Origin: Deltaproteobacteria bacterium
GTDB taxonomy: Bacteria; Myxococcota_A; UBA9042
Direction of reading: 5' to 3'
Length of the DNA stretch: 64,000 bases
Assembly: GCA_020632665.1 (NCBI GenBank)
Contig: JACKFC010000002.1
Location: forward strand, 1 to 64,000
The notes beneath the pieces were generated by a model that saw only the letters and a program-made list of their open reading frames with translations, was not told the origin of the DNA and did not search any database. How positions within the stretch are numbered: position 1 is the stretch's first letter; every line of letters starts with the position of its first letter. Position numbers and translations under genes: made by a program. Positions 1 through 9,700 of this stretch are shown one piece after another.

Positions 1-1
1 T

Positions 2-196
2 ACCTATTGCGCGGCGATCAACCCGCTCGAGCTACCGGCGACGGCGGTGCCGGTGGGCCACGACGACCTCGGCTTGCCGCTCGGCGTGCAGGTGGTGGGC
101 AAGCGCAACAACGACCACCTGACGCTCTGGGTCGCGGCGCAGATCGAGGCGGCGCTGGGCGGCTGGCGGCCGGGGCCGATCACGGGTTGGGCGTGA
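2..196 (+). CDS. Amidase signature family protein, C-terminal end (5' cut by window)
   Basis: Only the last 64 codons are present, ending at TGA 194-196. They contain NPLELPATAVPVG, then GLPLGVQVVGK and a final helix (AAQIEAALGGW), the usual order at the C-terminus of amidase-signature hydrolases, which cleave amide bonds with a Ser-cisSer-Lys triad. The triad lies upstream of the window, so activity and substrate cannot be judged. A degenerate copy of its final ~57 bases recurs at 967-1024, on the far side of the toxin-antitoxin pair, hinting at a tandem paralogue or an insertion that duplicated the gene end. Confidence 0.75.
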   Translation, partial: TYCAAINPLELPATAVPVGHDDLGLPLGVQVVGKRNNDHLTLWVAAQIEAALGGWRPGPITGWA

Positions 197-290
197 AGGT
201 CCCAGTGGAGCCGCGCGCCTCAACGATTGCTCCGCTGATGTGGGTGGACTAACCTGGACCAAGCCCGAGCGATCGGGCGCGAGGTGCAGC

Positions 291-545
291 ATGGCCGAAG
301 CAGCCGTCCACGCCGTCAACATCCACGAGGCCAAGACGCAGCTTTCGCGTTTGGTCCGGCGGGCCGAAGAGGGCGGCGATACGGTGATTTGTCGCGATGG
401 TCGGCCGGTTGCGCGGCTCATTCCCTACGTCGCAGCGGCGGCGCCGCGGCGCCTCGGTGGCTGGGAGGGACAGATCGTCATCGCCGACGACTTCGACGCG
501 CTTCCGGCCGAGATCGACGCCGCGTTCCGAGGCGACGCGCCGTGA
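291..545 (+). CDS. Phd/YefM-type antitoxin
   Basis: An 84-residue protein beginning MAEAAVHAVNIHEAKTQLSR, the classic Phd/YefM N-terminal fold (NIHEAKTQLSRLV...AEEGGDTVICRDGRPVARLIP). In this family the N-terminal half dimerises and binds operator DNA and the variable C-terminal tail (here ending ALPAEIDAAFRG) wraps the toxin. The ATG at 291 is preferred to an upstream in-frame start at 240 because the fold begins there. The stop overlaps the GTG of the PIN toxin by four bases (GTGA), the translational coupling expected of a type II toxin-antitoxin operon, which normally autorepresses through the antitoxin. Confidence 0.85.
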   Translation: MAEAAVHAVNIHEAKTQLSRLVRRAEEGGDTVICRDGRPVARLIPYVAAAAPRRLGGWEGQIVIADDFDALPAEIDAAFRGDAP

Positions 546-928
546 CGCTCCTACTCGACACCCACGTGCTGCTCTGGATTCTCGGCGCGCCGGAGCGCCT
601 CTCTGTCGAAGCGGCCGAGGCGATCACCGCTCCGGACAACATCGTCCTGCTCAGTGTGGCGTCGGTCTGGGAGCTCGCGATCAAACAGTCGCTCGGCAAG
701 CTGACGTTGCCCGGCCCGGTCGAGACCTGGCTCCGGCCCGAGCTCGACCGGCGATCCATCGAGCTCTTGCCGGTACTCTTCGAACACGCAGCGGCCGTCC
801 GCGGGCTGCCGCAGCACCACAGCGACCCATTCGACCGGCTCCTCGTGGCGCAGGTGCGCGACGGAATCCGCCTCGTGACGCACGACCAGCGGATGGCGGC
901 TTACGACGTGCCGATCTTGTGGACCTGA
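542..928 (+). CDS. PIN-domain ribonuclease toxin (VapC-like)
   Basis: A 128-residue PIN protein starting at GTG 542, inside the antitoxin stop. It shows LLLDTHVLLW (first acidic residue), VASVWELAIK (conserved Glu), and the late acidic pair in HSDPFDRLLVAQ, followed by LVTHDQ. This is the acidic Mg2+ site of PIN nucleases, in the subfamily that pairs with Phd-type antitoxins. Such toxins cleave tRNA or rRNA when the antitoxin is degraded. Length is normal for the family and all four acidic positions appear intact, so the pair is probably functional. Confidence 0.87.
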   Translation: MTLLLDTHVLLWILGAPERLSVEAAEAITAPDNIVLLSVASVWELAIKQSLGKLTLPGPVETWLRPELDRRSIELLPVLFEHAAAVRGLPQHHSDPFDRLLVAQVRDGIRLVTHDQRMAAYDVPILWT

Positions 929-966
929 CGGCAAGCCCTGGGCGACATCGTTGCGGGTCGTCGCCG

Positions 967-1024
967 CCGATCGAGGCGGCCTTGGGGCGCTGGCGGCCGA
1001 GGGCCGACTACGGGTTGGGTGTGA
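967..1024 (+). pseudogene. Degenerate duplicate of the amidase 3' end
   Basis: About 57 bases closely resemble 140-196, the end of the amidase gene: both can be read as IEAALG-WRP followed by a Gly-rich end and TGA. Nothing recognisable as the rest of an amidase lies before it, because the toxin-antitoxin pair occupies that place. It is either the scar of a tandem paralogue or a duplicated target formed when the toxin-antitoxin module arrived. Confidence 0.45.
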
Positions 1025-1163
1025 GGAATCTCATGTCGTAGGTCACGGAGAGAACTCCCTCAGCGAATGGACGATCCGATGCACAAGTCACCGACTGCGA
1101 GTGTTGCTAGCGAGCCGGACATACTGCAGTCAGCCGTAGCTGCCTTCGCCTTCGGCTTCGGCA

Positions 1164-1189
1164 TCTCTCCCCGCCGTAGCGGGGAGAGA
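1164..1189. repeat. Perfect hairpin, CTCTCCCCGC / GCGGGGAGAG
   Basis: A ten-base perfect inverted repeat (extending to eleven or twelve with flanking T/A) and a CGTA loop lie between the toxin-antitoxin pair and the convergent DUF4184 gene. The same stem with a CAAC loop recurs at 38403-38428, so this is a dispersed palindrome. It may also work as a bidirectional transcription stop, although no T tract follows. Confidence 0.6.
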
Positions 1190-1225
1190 GCTTGAACTCC
1201 ACCGAGCCTGTGCAGCGAAAGTCCG

Positions 1226-1978
1226 TCATCGGACGACCAACTTCATGCGTCGTACCCCCACACGCAGCGCCACCGCGGCGATCGACCAGAGCACGAGCCA
1301 GGCAATGCACGACCGTGTCACGAGCGAGAAGAACGCGCCGCCACTTGCCTGCAAGCCGGAGGTGCGTTCCGTCCACGCGAGCCCGATGGTGACGCTCGCT
1401 CCGATGAGCGCGGCCCAGCCCAGCGTTCGGACCTGGTCGCTCGAGAGGATCGCGATGGGTCGGTGGTCGTGGATGGGCCGGATGGGTCGCAGGGCGAACC
1501 ACACGGTGGTGGCGAACAGACCGAGGATCGAGCTGCTCCACTGCAGCAGCTTGTAGATCGGTACGTCGACACGTGGCGCGCGGAGCCGCAGCAGCGGGAA
1601 GAGCTCGACGAAGGTGCCGGAGCGATGGGTCCAGCCGTCCCAGAGGACGTGCGTCATCGAGCCGACGACCAGGCCCAGGTAGAGCCAGAGCCAGCCTTTC
1701 GCGGCCTCGCGTTGGTCGGGCCAACGTGCGCGGATCGCGTTGGGCAGGGTCCATAGGGTCGGCTGGCGCCAGAGGCTACGCCATGCCGTGAGCAGCACCG
1801 CGCCGATCAACGCGTCGGTCGTCAACGTGCCGAGCAGGCTGTGGGTCTGGGCGTAAGCGTCGACGCCGGCGAAGAGCGGTGCGTCCGGGACCATCGCTCC
1901 GACCACCAGGGCCGCCAGCGGCAAGCGCGTGCGCTGCAGCGGCAAGATGGCGGCGATGTGGCTGGCGGTGAACGGCAT
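1226..1978 (-). CDS. DUF4184 family membrane protein
   Basis: A 250-residue protein opening MPFTASHIAAILPLQR, the signature start of DUF4184 proteins (MPFTxSHxAAxLPL), followed by VVGAMVPDAPLF and SMTHVLWDGWTHR, the conserved Asp/His positions of the family. About five or six hydrophobic segments are visible (for example WLWLYLGLVVG and SIAAVALRVGV), so it is an inner-membrane protein. The function of the family is unknown; the Asp/His pattern resembles that of membrane-bound metal-dependent hydrolases such as YdjM. It ends seven bases from the ArsC-like gene on the same strand, so the two are probably cotranscribed. Confidence 0.8.
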   Translation of the reverse strand: MPFTASHIAAILPLQRTRLPLAALVVGAMVPDAPLFAGVDAYAQTHSLLGTLTTDALIGAVLLTAWRSLWRQPTLWTLPNAIRARWPDQREAAKGWLWLYLGLVVGSMTHVLWDGWTHRSGTFVELFPLLRLRAPRVDVPIYKLLQWSSSILGLFATTVWFALRPIRPIHDHRPIAILSSDQVRTLGWAALIGASVTIGLAWTERTSGLQASGGAFFSLVTRSCIAWLVLWSIAAVALRVGVRRMKLVVR

Positions 1979-1985
1979 GAGGCGG

Positions 1986-2351
1986 CTAGGCGAGCAGTTC
2001 CAACACCTGCTCGGGCGGGCGCCCGACGACGGCGCGGTCGCCGACCACCGCGATCGGTCGCTCGAGCAGCTTCGGATGCGCGACCATCGCGGCGATCCAG
2101 GTCTGCCGATCGGCGGATTCTCGCGGCCAATCGGCCATGCCCGCTTCCTTCGCCTCGTCCTCGCCGAGGCGGCAGACCTGCCACGGCTCCAGCCCGAGGG
2201 CGGCGAAGAGCGCGTGCAGCTCGGCGGCGGTCGGCGGCTCGTCGAGGTAGCGGCGCTCTCGGACCTCGACGCCGCGCTCCTGCAGTAGGCCGAGGGCGCC
2301 GCGCGATTTGCTGCAGCGGGGGTTGTGCCAGAGGGTGACGGTCCTGCTCAT
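1986..2351 (-). CDS. ArsC/YfgD-family thioredoxin-fold reductase
   Basis: A 121-residue protein with WHNPRCSKSRGALGLL near the N-terminus. This is the single active-site Cys plus Ser/Arg loop of the glutaredoxin-coupled ArsC family, which reduces arsenate or acts on related oxyanion or thiol substrates. The remainder (RRYLDEPPTAAELHALFAALG, then RPIAVVGDRAVVGRPPEQVLELL) matches the family's C-terminal half, including a conserved Arg. No arsR, arsB or acr3 is adjacent, so a role in arsenic resistance is inference; YfgD-like housekeeping members look the same. It is divergent from the zinc-finger gene at 2457 across about 105 bp. Confidence 0.85.
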   Translation of the reverse strand: MSRTVTLWHNPRCSKSRGALGLLQERGVEVRERRYLDEPPTAAELHALFAALGLEPWQVCRLGEDEAKEAGMADWPRESADRQTWIAAMVAHPKLLERPIAVVGDRAVVGRPPEQVLELLA

Positions 2352-2456
2352 GCGGGCTCCTCGCCCGGCGCTCGCGGGGCCGGGCGGTGGTCGATCCGGT
2401 GGACAATGGAGCGCAGATCGCCGATGCCTGTCAAAGCACCGACGAGGAGGGGAGCC

Positions 2457-2783
2457 ATGGCCGACAGCATCGACGCCCGCTTGGACGCCGCGGAGGCGGA
2501 GGTGCAGGCCTCGCTCATTTTGGCGCGCGAAGACGCACGGCCGGTCGCGCCCGACGCTTCGCTGGGGCGGCTGACGCGGCAGGACGCGATGCAGGCGCAG
2601 CAGATGGCGGTGGCGCGGGTCGGGCGGTTGGAGACGCGGCTGCGGTTGATCGAGGCGGCGCGGCAGCGGGTCGCTGACGACGAGTACGGCGAGTGCGTGC
2701 GCTGTGGCGGGGAGATCGCCTCGGCGCGGCTCGAGGTGCGGCCCGAGGCGCCGTTCTGCTTGCGTTGCGAGCGGGGTGGTTGA
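2457..2783 (+). CDS. TraR/DksA-family zinc-finger protein
   Basis: A 108-residue protein: an N-terminal coiled-coil hairpin (about residues 5-75, rich in Ala, Glu, Arg and Gln) and a C-terminal CVRCG...CLRC four-Cys zinc finger with 17 residues between the pairs. DksA/TraR proteins enter the RNA polymerase secondary channel and alter promoter output with ppGpp, but many small members are uncharacterised. The start at 2457 is supported by GAGGAGGGGAGCC just upstream. It lacks the long coiled coil of true DksA (about 150 residues), so it is better seen as a DksA-like paralogue. Confidence 0.8.
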   Translation: MADSIDARLDAAEAEVQASLILAREDARPVAPDASLGRLTRQDAMQAQQMAVARVGRLETRLRLIEAARQRVADDEYGECVRCGGEIASARLEVRPEAPFCLRCERGG

Positions 2784-2862
2784 ACCGAGGGGTTCGGCAG
2801 GAGCCCGCAGGTCTCGCCTACCTTGTGTCCAACGCCGATGCTATCCTGAACAAAGGAGGCGT

Positions 2863-3024
2863 CATGACCCAATCCAACCGAGCGGAGCTACGACGGCAGA
2901 CTTGGACCGCAGGAACGATGCGCAGTGGTGACGACGCGCTCACCGCCGACGTTGTCGAGCGCTGCCTCGCGATCGCTGATCTGCGTCGCGTGCGTTCCGA
3001 GCGGGGCGACTGCGGCCATCCCGC
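2863..3024 (+). pseudogene. Possible 5' gene fragment with strong Shine-Dalgarno site
   Basis: AAAGGAGG stands just ahead of ATG 2863, an excellent initiation region. The reading frame starts MTQSNRAELRRQTWTAGTMR and stays helical and charged up to about DLRRVRSERGD. It then runs into the 3' end of the convergent Cys-repeat gene (3025 onward), where it reads only antisense sequence to 3388. I infer a gene whose 3' part was lost when the neighbour moved in; a genuine 175-residue overlapping gene is less likely. Confidence 0.35.
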
Positions 3025-6000
3025 CTATTTGCAGGTCCCACTGCTACAGGTCGCAGCGTCGCCGCAGGGCGTTCCATCGGTGATGGCGGGGTGCGAGCAG
3101 CCGTTCTTGTCGCAGAGGTCGAGGGTGCAGGGGTTGGCGTCGTCGCAATCCGCCGCGGCCTTGCTGGCACAGCCGCCGCTCTCGCTGCAGCTCGCGTTGC
3201 CGAACGCGTCGACCTGTTGCACCCAGAAGTCCGAGGCGCCCGCGATCGGGGGCTTGCCCGGCAGGTCGGTCGAGGCGGTGCTGCCGACGGCGACCACACC
3301 GCCTGCGGTCGCGGAGATGGCGTTGAGGCTGTCGCTCTCGGTGCCGCCTCGGACCTTGCTCCACCGCAGCGCGCCATTGGCGTCGTAGCTCGCGAGCAGC
3401 GTGTCGTAGCTGCCGGCGGCGCCCGCACCGCCCGGAAGCTTGGTGCTCGAGGTCCAGCCCGCGACGAAGATCGTCCCGTCCGGCCGCGCCGTGATGGCGC
3501 TGAAGAGGTCGTATTCTGTGCCGCCGAAGGTGCGGCTCCAGAGCAAGTCCCCGGCCGGATCGACCCGCACGATCCAGCCGTCGACATCGCCGGCTGGTGC
3601 TGCGTTGCCGGGCAACGAGGGTGAGTTGCTGCGCGCCGCGACCGCGTACCCGCCACCGGGGATCGCCGCGACGCCGTAGCCGTAATCCGCGCCCGAGCCG
3701 CCGTAGCTGCGGTTCCACAACATCGCGCCGCTATCGTCGCCACGGAAGAGCCAGACGTCCTGCCCGCCGGCGGTCGACTGCTTGCCCGGGAGGTCGGTCG
3801 AGGTCGTCGCGCCCACCGCGACGAAGCCGCCCGGCACCGCCACCGCCGCGCGCGCGAGGTCGTTGCCGGTGCCGCCGTAGCGGGCGATCCAGCTCTGCTT
3901 GCCCGCCGCGTCGACCCGCACCGCGACCGCGTCCTCTCCCGTACCGGCGAGCGGCGCCCCCTTCAGGTCGGCCGATTTGGTCGAGCCCAACGCGATGAAG
4001 CCGCTGCCGTCCGAGACGACCGCGTACGCCGTGTCCGCGCCCGTGCCGCCGACCGCGAACGACCAGCTCTGGCTGCCGCTGGCGTCCAGGCGCACCATCC
4101 ACACGTCGTTGCCGCCGGCGCTCGCGCCGCCACCGACCAGGTCCGTCGACGCCGTGCCGCCGGCCATGACGACGCCCTGTTGCGCGTCGACCGTCAGCGC
4201 CCGCGGGATGTCCGAGTCCGTGCCGCCCATGACGCGGGACCACAGCGGCTTGCCGGTGACGTCGAGCTCGAGGACCCAGCCGTCGGCGCCGCCGATCGGA
4301 GCGCCCGCGCCGAAGGGCGCCTGCCCCGTGACGTTGCCCGCCAGCACGATGGCGCCGCCGGGGAGTGCCGCCACCGCGACGCCCGAGTCGCTGCCCGCCG
4401 AGCCCGTGACCACGGCGTGCAGGGCATCCTCGTGGCTGCAACCCGTGGTCGCGTCGCAGCTATCGACCGTGCAGCCGTCGCCGTCGTCGCAATCGATCGC
4501 GCCGCCGATGGTGCAGACGCAGTCCTTGCAGGCGATCGCGACCGTGCAGGCGTCCGCGTCGTCGAGTGAGGCGCAATCCGCCGCGGTCTTGCAGGTGCAC
4601 GCCGGCGCGCCGGCGACGCAGGCGCCCTTGCCGTCGCAGCTGTCGCCGATCGTGCCCGGCACCCCTGCGTCGCAAGGCACGCCGGCGGCGGTCGGCAGCG
4701 CGACGCAGTTGCCCGTCTTGGGCAGGCAGGCCGCGGTCGTGCACGGCGACCCGTCGCCGGTGCAGGTGATGACGGTCGCCGGGTTGACGCGACAGGTCGG
4801 GGTCTTGCCGGAGAGGTCGCAGAAGAGCGTGCCGTTGCACAGGTTGCCGTCCTCGCTCGGGCCACAATCGGCGTCGGTCTGGCAGGGGCAAGTCTCTTTG
4901 CCGGCCGTGCAGAGCCCGGATTTGCAGGCATCTCCCTCGGTGCAGGCAGTGCCGTCGGCGTCGCAGGCGGTGCCGTCGGCGACCGGGGTCAGGGCGCACA
5001 GGCCCGTCTTCGGAGCGCACGTCTTCTTCGCGCAGGCGGTGTCGTCGACGCTCTGGCAGTGCACGACCGTCGCCGGATTGGGCTGGCACAGGCCGCTGGC
5101 GAGGTTGCAGAAGAGCGTCCCGTTGCAGAGGTCGCCGTCGTCTTTGGCGAAGCAGTCGGCATCGGTGCTGCAGCTGCAGGTATTGGCGTTGGCGCTGGCG
5201 TGGCAGCTGCCCTTGTCGCAGACCTCGCCGACCGTGCACGGGTTGCCGTCGTCGCAGGCCACCGCCTTGGCGGAGACGGGGGTCGGCAGGCAGAGGCCGG
5301 AGAGCGGCTGGCAGGTCGATTGGACGCAGACGGTGTCGTTGACGGTCGGGCAGACCACGACCGTCGCTGGGTTGAGCACGCAGCTGCCGTCGCTCTTGTC
5401 GCAGAAGAGCGTGCCGTTGCAGGCGTCGCCGTCTTCGAATGGGGCGCAGTCGGCGTCGGTCTTGCAGCAAGTCCAGGCGCCCGAGGTGCAGGTTCCCTTG
5501 CCGTCGCAGACGTCGCCCTTGGTGCAGTCGACGCCGTCGTCGCAGGCGGTGCCTTCGGCGGCCTCGCTCTTGCCGCATTGGCCGGTGGCGGGATCGCACG
5601 CGGTCGGCAGGCACGCGGTGTCGGTGCTGGTATCGCAGGCGACGACCGAGGCGGGGTTGGTCGCGCAGGTCCAGGTCGCGCCGGTCTTGTCGCAGAAGGG
5701 CGTGCCGTTGCAGAGGTCGCCGTCGTCGGTGCAGTCGGCGTCGGTCTTGCAGGCGCAGGGGCTGCTATCGCCGGCGATGCAGGCGCCCTCCGCGCAATGG
5801 TCGCCGGTCGAGCAGGGCAAGCCGTCGTCGCAGCTCTGCGCGGCCGCCGAGGGTGCGCTCGCCGGCAGGCGCTCGATGCGGCAGGCGTCGTTCGGCAGGT
5901 CGCAACGCTCGATCGTGCGCTCGCTCGGCGTCGGCGCGCAGTTGCCGGTCGCGGGGTCGCAGGCGTTGCGAACGCAGGCGGTGTCGACGCTCGCGTCGCA

Positions 6001-6387
6001 GACCGAGAAGCCGGCGGGGTTGGCGACGCAGGCGTAGAGGGTCGGCGCTCCTGCCGGCTGCGGCATGCAGATCGGCGCGCCGCGGCAGAGGTTGACCGCA
6101 TCCGCTGTGTCGAGCGCGCAGTCGAGCAGGCCGGGCTCACACGGGCAGGTCTGCGCACCGGCGACGCACGCGCCGGCCTTGCAGACGTCGCCGACCGTGC
6201 AGGGGCGACCGTCGTCGCACGGCGTGCCGTCGGGCTCGCCGCAGCCGCACGGATCGGCGTCGCAGCTCACGTCGGGGCATTCGGCGGTCGCGTCGGCGCC
6301 GGCTCCGGCCTCCGGATCGCAGGCCGCGAGCATCGAGAGTCCACACAGGAGCGCGAGTTGCCACGCCCGAATCTTGCTTTGCCGCAT
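3025..6387 (-). CDS. Large Cys-repeat lipoprotein with beta-propeller-like domain
   Basis: A 1120-residue predicted surface lipoprotein. The start at 6387 has GAGGGGAAG upstream and gives a signal peptide ending LSMLAAC (lipobox, Cys23). Residues about 25-655 hold around a dozen Cys-rich units of the form CDDGxxCTxGDxC, several followed by CNGTLFCD. Residues about 660-1060 hold seven or so repeats of the type GGADGWVLELDVTGKPLW...GGTDSD, spaced about 52 residues, like SBBP or delta-60 propeller blades. A last Cys-rich unit closes the protein. Such proteins are common in Myxococcota; their role is unknown and is probably adhesion or display at the cell surface. It is divergent from the FGE-domain lipoprotein across 365 bp. 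Confidence 0.88.
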   Translation of the reverse strand: MRQSKIRAWQLALLCGLSMLAACDPEAGAGADATAECPDVSCDADPCGCGEPDGTPCDDGRPCTVGDVCKAGACVAGAQTCPCEPGLLDCALDTADAVNLCRGAPICMPQPAGAPTLYACVANPAGFSVCDASVDTACVRNACDPATGNCAPTPSERTIERCDLPNDACRIERLPASAPSAAAQSCDDGLPCSTGDHCAEGACIAGDSSPCACKTDADCTDDGDLCNGTPFCDKTGATWTCATNPASVVACDTSTDTACLPTACDPATGQCGKSEAAEGTACDDGVDCTKGDVCDGKGTCTSGAWTCCKTDADCAPFEDGDACNGTLFCDKSDGSCVLNPATVVVCPTVNDTVCVQSTCQPLSGLCLPTPVSAKAVACDDGNPCTVGEVCDKGSCHASANANTCSCSTDADCFAKDDGDLCNGTLFCNLASGLCQPNPATVVHCQSVDDTACAKKTCAPKTGLCALTPVADGTACDADGTACTEGDACKSGLCTAGKETCPCQTDADCGPSEDGNLCNGTLFCDLSGKTPTCRVNPATVITCTGDGSPCTTAACLPKTGNCVALPTAAGVPCDAGVPGTIGDSCDGKGACVAGAPACTCKTAADCASLDDADACTVAIACKDCVCTIGGAIDCDDGDGCTVDSCDATTGCSHEDALHAVVTGSAGSDSGVAVAALPGGAIVLAGNVTGQAPFGAGAPIGGADGWVLELDVTGKPLWSRVMGGTDSDIPRALTVDAQQGVVMAGGTASTDLVGGGASAGGNDVWMVRLDASGSQSWSFAVGGTGADTAYAVVSDGSGFIALGSTKSADLKGAPLAGTGEDAVAVRVDAAGKQSWIARYGGTGNDLARAAVAVPGGFVAVGATTSTDLPGKQSTAGGQDVWLFRGDDSGAMLWNRSYGGSGADYGYGVAAIPGGGYAVAARSNSPSLPGNAAPAGDVDGWIVRVDPAGDLLWSRTFGGTEYDLFSAITARPDGTIFVAGWTSSTKLPGGAGAAGSYDTLLASYDANGALRWSKVRGGTESDSLNAISATAGGVVAVGSTASTDLPGKPPIAGASDFWVQQVDAFGNASCSESGGCASKAAADCDDANPCTLDLCDKNGCSHPAITDGTPCGDAATCSSGTCK

Positions 6388-6752
6388 CGATCTTCCCCTC
6401 GAAACGACCGCAAAGGATGCGCTCGTGCGTTTGCGTCCTGGCCGGTCGGCAGCCCGGATCGCCAGCATCGGCACCGGGTTTCATGTGACGACCGCGAGCC
6501 TACGACGGCGTGGCGATGTCTGGCAACCGCGCCGACCAGATCTGCGCTTGCGGAATCGCGGCCATCGCGTGCCGAGGCCGCCTGGGCGAAGGCCGCACAG
6601 TGCCCCGAAGGTGCGGTGTCGGTTGCGATATCTCGTTCTGTTCCTACACTGGCAGCAGCAATACGGGTCTCCTCTCTATTCCGACGTGGCCCCACCGTCC
6701 CGCGACCTTCACGCGGCGACGTACTGTGCCGTTCGATGCGGGAGGTTGGGCA
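6388..6752. other. Divergent intergenic region between two giant lipoprotein genes
   Basis: This 365-bp spacer separates two outward-reading lipoprotein genes and probably carries both promoters. One sigma-70-like candidate reads toward the right-hand gene (see 6623-6650). I see no RNA gene or convincing hairpin. No coding frame here has a believable start and composition. Confidence 0.5.
6623..6650 (+). promoter_or_regulatory. Candidate sigma-70-type promoter
   Basis: TTGCGA (6623-6628) and TACACT (6645-6650) are separated by 16 bases and lie about 100 bases ahead of the start codon at 6753. The match is by eye only, and high-GC genomes yield chance matches. Confidence 0.3.
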
Positions 6753-9700
6753 ATGCTCCGAAATCAAAGCAGAGTAGCCGTTGGAATGGATTGTCGATTC
6801 GGCCGGCTTCCGGTCCATCTCGTGGCGCTCTCGCTGCTGGTCGGCTGTGGCGCCGCCGAGCCGCCCGATGCAGCCGCGACCGACGTGGCTGGACATCTCG
6901 ACGTGGCGGATGCCGTCGCTACGGATGCGGACGCCGCCGTGACGGACGTCGCCGTGACAGACATCGCAGCCGACGCCGCGGTGGGTCCAGACACGGCCCC
7001 CGACACGGCGGATGCTGACGCCCTCGAGTCCAGCGACGGGGCCGCGCACGGCGATGCCAGCGCCGTCGACGCTGTGGACACCGAGGCTGGCGACGACGGC
7101 GCGCCTTCGCCGTGTACCGCCGACGACGACTGCCCCGACGATGACGGGCCATGCGGCGTCGCCCGCTGCCTGGTCGACGGGAGCTGTGTCGTCTTTCCCT
7201 CGCCCCCGTCGACGCCGTGCTCGGACGGCGACGCTTGCACGATCGGCGATCACTGCCTCGCGGGTGTTTGCTTCGCCGGCGTGCCGAAGCCCTGCGACGA
7301 CGGTGATGTGTGCACCGCCGACGGCTGCGACGTCGGCAGTGGCGCGTGCACGGTGGTGCCCTTGACCGAACAGGCCGGTGCCAAGGCACCTTGCGACGAC
7401 GGCACGCCCTGCACCATCGAGGACCACTGCGTCGACGGCGTCTGTACCGGCGGCGTCACGATCTGCCCTTGCCTGACGACGCAGGACTGCGCCGGCGCCG
7501 AGGATGGCGACCTCTGCAACGGCACGCTCTACTGCGATACCTCGACCTTCCCGACCGTGTGCAAGGTCAACCCCTCCACGATCGTGAGCTGTCCAAAGGG
7601 CGCCGAAGGGGGCTGTACGGCGCCGAAGTGTCAGCCGCAGACGGGGACATGCGAGGTCGTGGCCCTGCCCGACAACGCCACCTGCTCGGACAACGACGTC
7701 TGCACCGCGGGCGACCACTGCAAGCTCGGCACCTGCGAGCCGGGCAACGACCTGTGCTCCTGCAAGTCCGACGCAGATTGTGCACCGCAGGAGGACGGCG
7801 ACCAATGCAATGGCGTGCTCTATTGCGAGTTGAAGAGCGGCCAGTGCAAGCCGAACCTGGCGAGCGTCGTGGTGTGCCCGACCACCGAGGACTCGCCCTG
7901 CCGGAAGAACCAATGCGAACCGCAGAGTGGCGCTTGCGTGATGACGAACGTGAACGAAGGCGGATCTTGCCTCGACAACAACCCCTGCACCGTCGGTGAT
8001 ACCTGCGCCGAGGGCGTCTGCATCTCGGGCAAGGACACCTGCGCCTGCACCGACGATGCCAGCTGCATCGGCCAGGATGACGGCGACGCCTGCAACGGCA
8101 CGCTCTTCTGCAACAAGGCGAGCAAGAAATGCCAACTCGACCCGTCGACCATCGTCACCTGCCCGAAAGTGGACGACACCGACTGCAGCCACAACGTCTG
8201 CGTGCCGAAGACCGGGCTGTGCAAGATGCAAGCGGTCAACAACAAGCTCGCCTGCGACGACGGTGAGCCCTGCACCATCGGCGAGATCTGCGAAACCGGC
8301 GTCTGCCAAGGCGGCACCGATACCTGCATCTGCAGCAAGGACGAGGATTGCGCCGACCAAGACGACGGCAACCAATGCAACGGCTTGATGTTCTGCAACA
8401 AGGCGAGCGGCAAGTGCGCGGTCAACCCAGCCACCGCCGTCAACTGCAAGAGCGTCGACGATACCCCGTGCGTGAAGAACCTCTGCGACCCGAAGACGGG
8501 CGACTGCAAGATGGCGGCGCTGCCCGACGACGCGAGCTGCGAAGACGGCTCCCCCTGCACCACGGCCGACCTCTGCAAGGACGGCGTCTGCGTCGGCGGC
8601 AAGAAGGTCTGCGTCTGCAGCCAAGACAGCGATTGCGCTGCGCTCGAAGACGGCAATCTCTGCAACGGCACGCTCTTCTGCCAAAAGGAGGCAGATCCGG
8701 CCAACAACGCCTGCAAGCTCAACCCAGCGAGCGTCGTCTTCTGTCCGAGCGTCGACGATACCGCTTGTGCCAAAGCCAAGTGCAACGTGAAGACCGGCAA
8801 GTGCGGGCTCGAAGCGGTCAAGGACGGCACACTCTGCGACGACGGCGACGCGTGCTCGACCCTCTCATCCTGTGGCGGGGGCACCTGCAAGCCGCTGAGC
8901 GCGCTCGACTGCGACGACGGAAACGTCTGCACCGACGATAGCTGCAACAAGCAGAGCGGCTGCCTGAACCTGAACAACGCCGCGACCTGCGACCTCGACA
9001 AGAGCACCTGCACAGCAGACGTCTGCAAGGTCGGCGTCTGCCTCGCCGGCAAAGCAGTCGACTGCGACGACGGCGACCCGTGTAGCAACGACCTCTGCGA
9101 CGATCAGACCGGCAAGTGCAGCCACGCGCCGGCCGTCGATGGGGCGAGCTGCGTCGACGGCAAGCCCTGCAGCGTCAACGCGACCTGCAACAAGGGCGTG
9201 TGCCAGGGCAAGCCGGCGCCGACCGGAACGGTCTGCGGCTTCCAGAAGGCCTGCATGGGCGCCAACTGCACGCTGCCGATCCCGAAAGGCATGGTGGCAG
9301 TGGCCGCGGGCCGGGCTTGGTTGGGCCAGCCGGTGAACGGTTCTGGTTCGTCTGGCGCCGGCGCCGCATACTACACCGACGCATTTTTCCTGCAGACGAC
9401 CGAGGTCACGGTCGGCCAATGGGAGCAATGCGTCGCCGCGGGCAAATGCGCCAAGGCGCCGCAGGCCTTGGACGGCAAGAGCTGCACGGGCGCGAATAGC
9501 TCCGCACCGGACAAGCCCGTCAGCTGCCTCTCGTTCGCCGAAGCCAACGCCTACTGCAAGTCGACGTACGCGGGCGGGCGGCTGCCGACCTTCGCCGAGT
9601 GGGTCAAGGCGACCCGTGGAGGATGCGAGAAGCAGAGCGGTCCCTGCGAGCAGAGCTCGCTCTACCCCTGGGGCAACGACCAGCCGAACGAGGCGCAGGC

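Noticed and set aside
6267..8684. 805-codon open frame on the minus strand opposite the FGE lipoprotein gene
   Set aside because: It mirrors the repetitive GC-rich Cys-unit gene, is Ala/Arg/Val-rich without any domain, and spans the divergent spacer. Antisense openness is expected with this codon bias.
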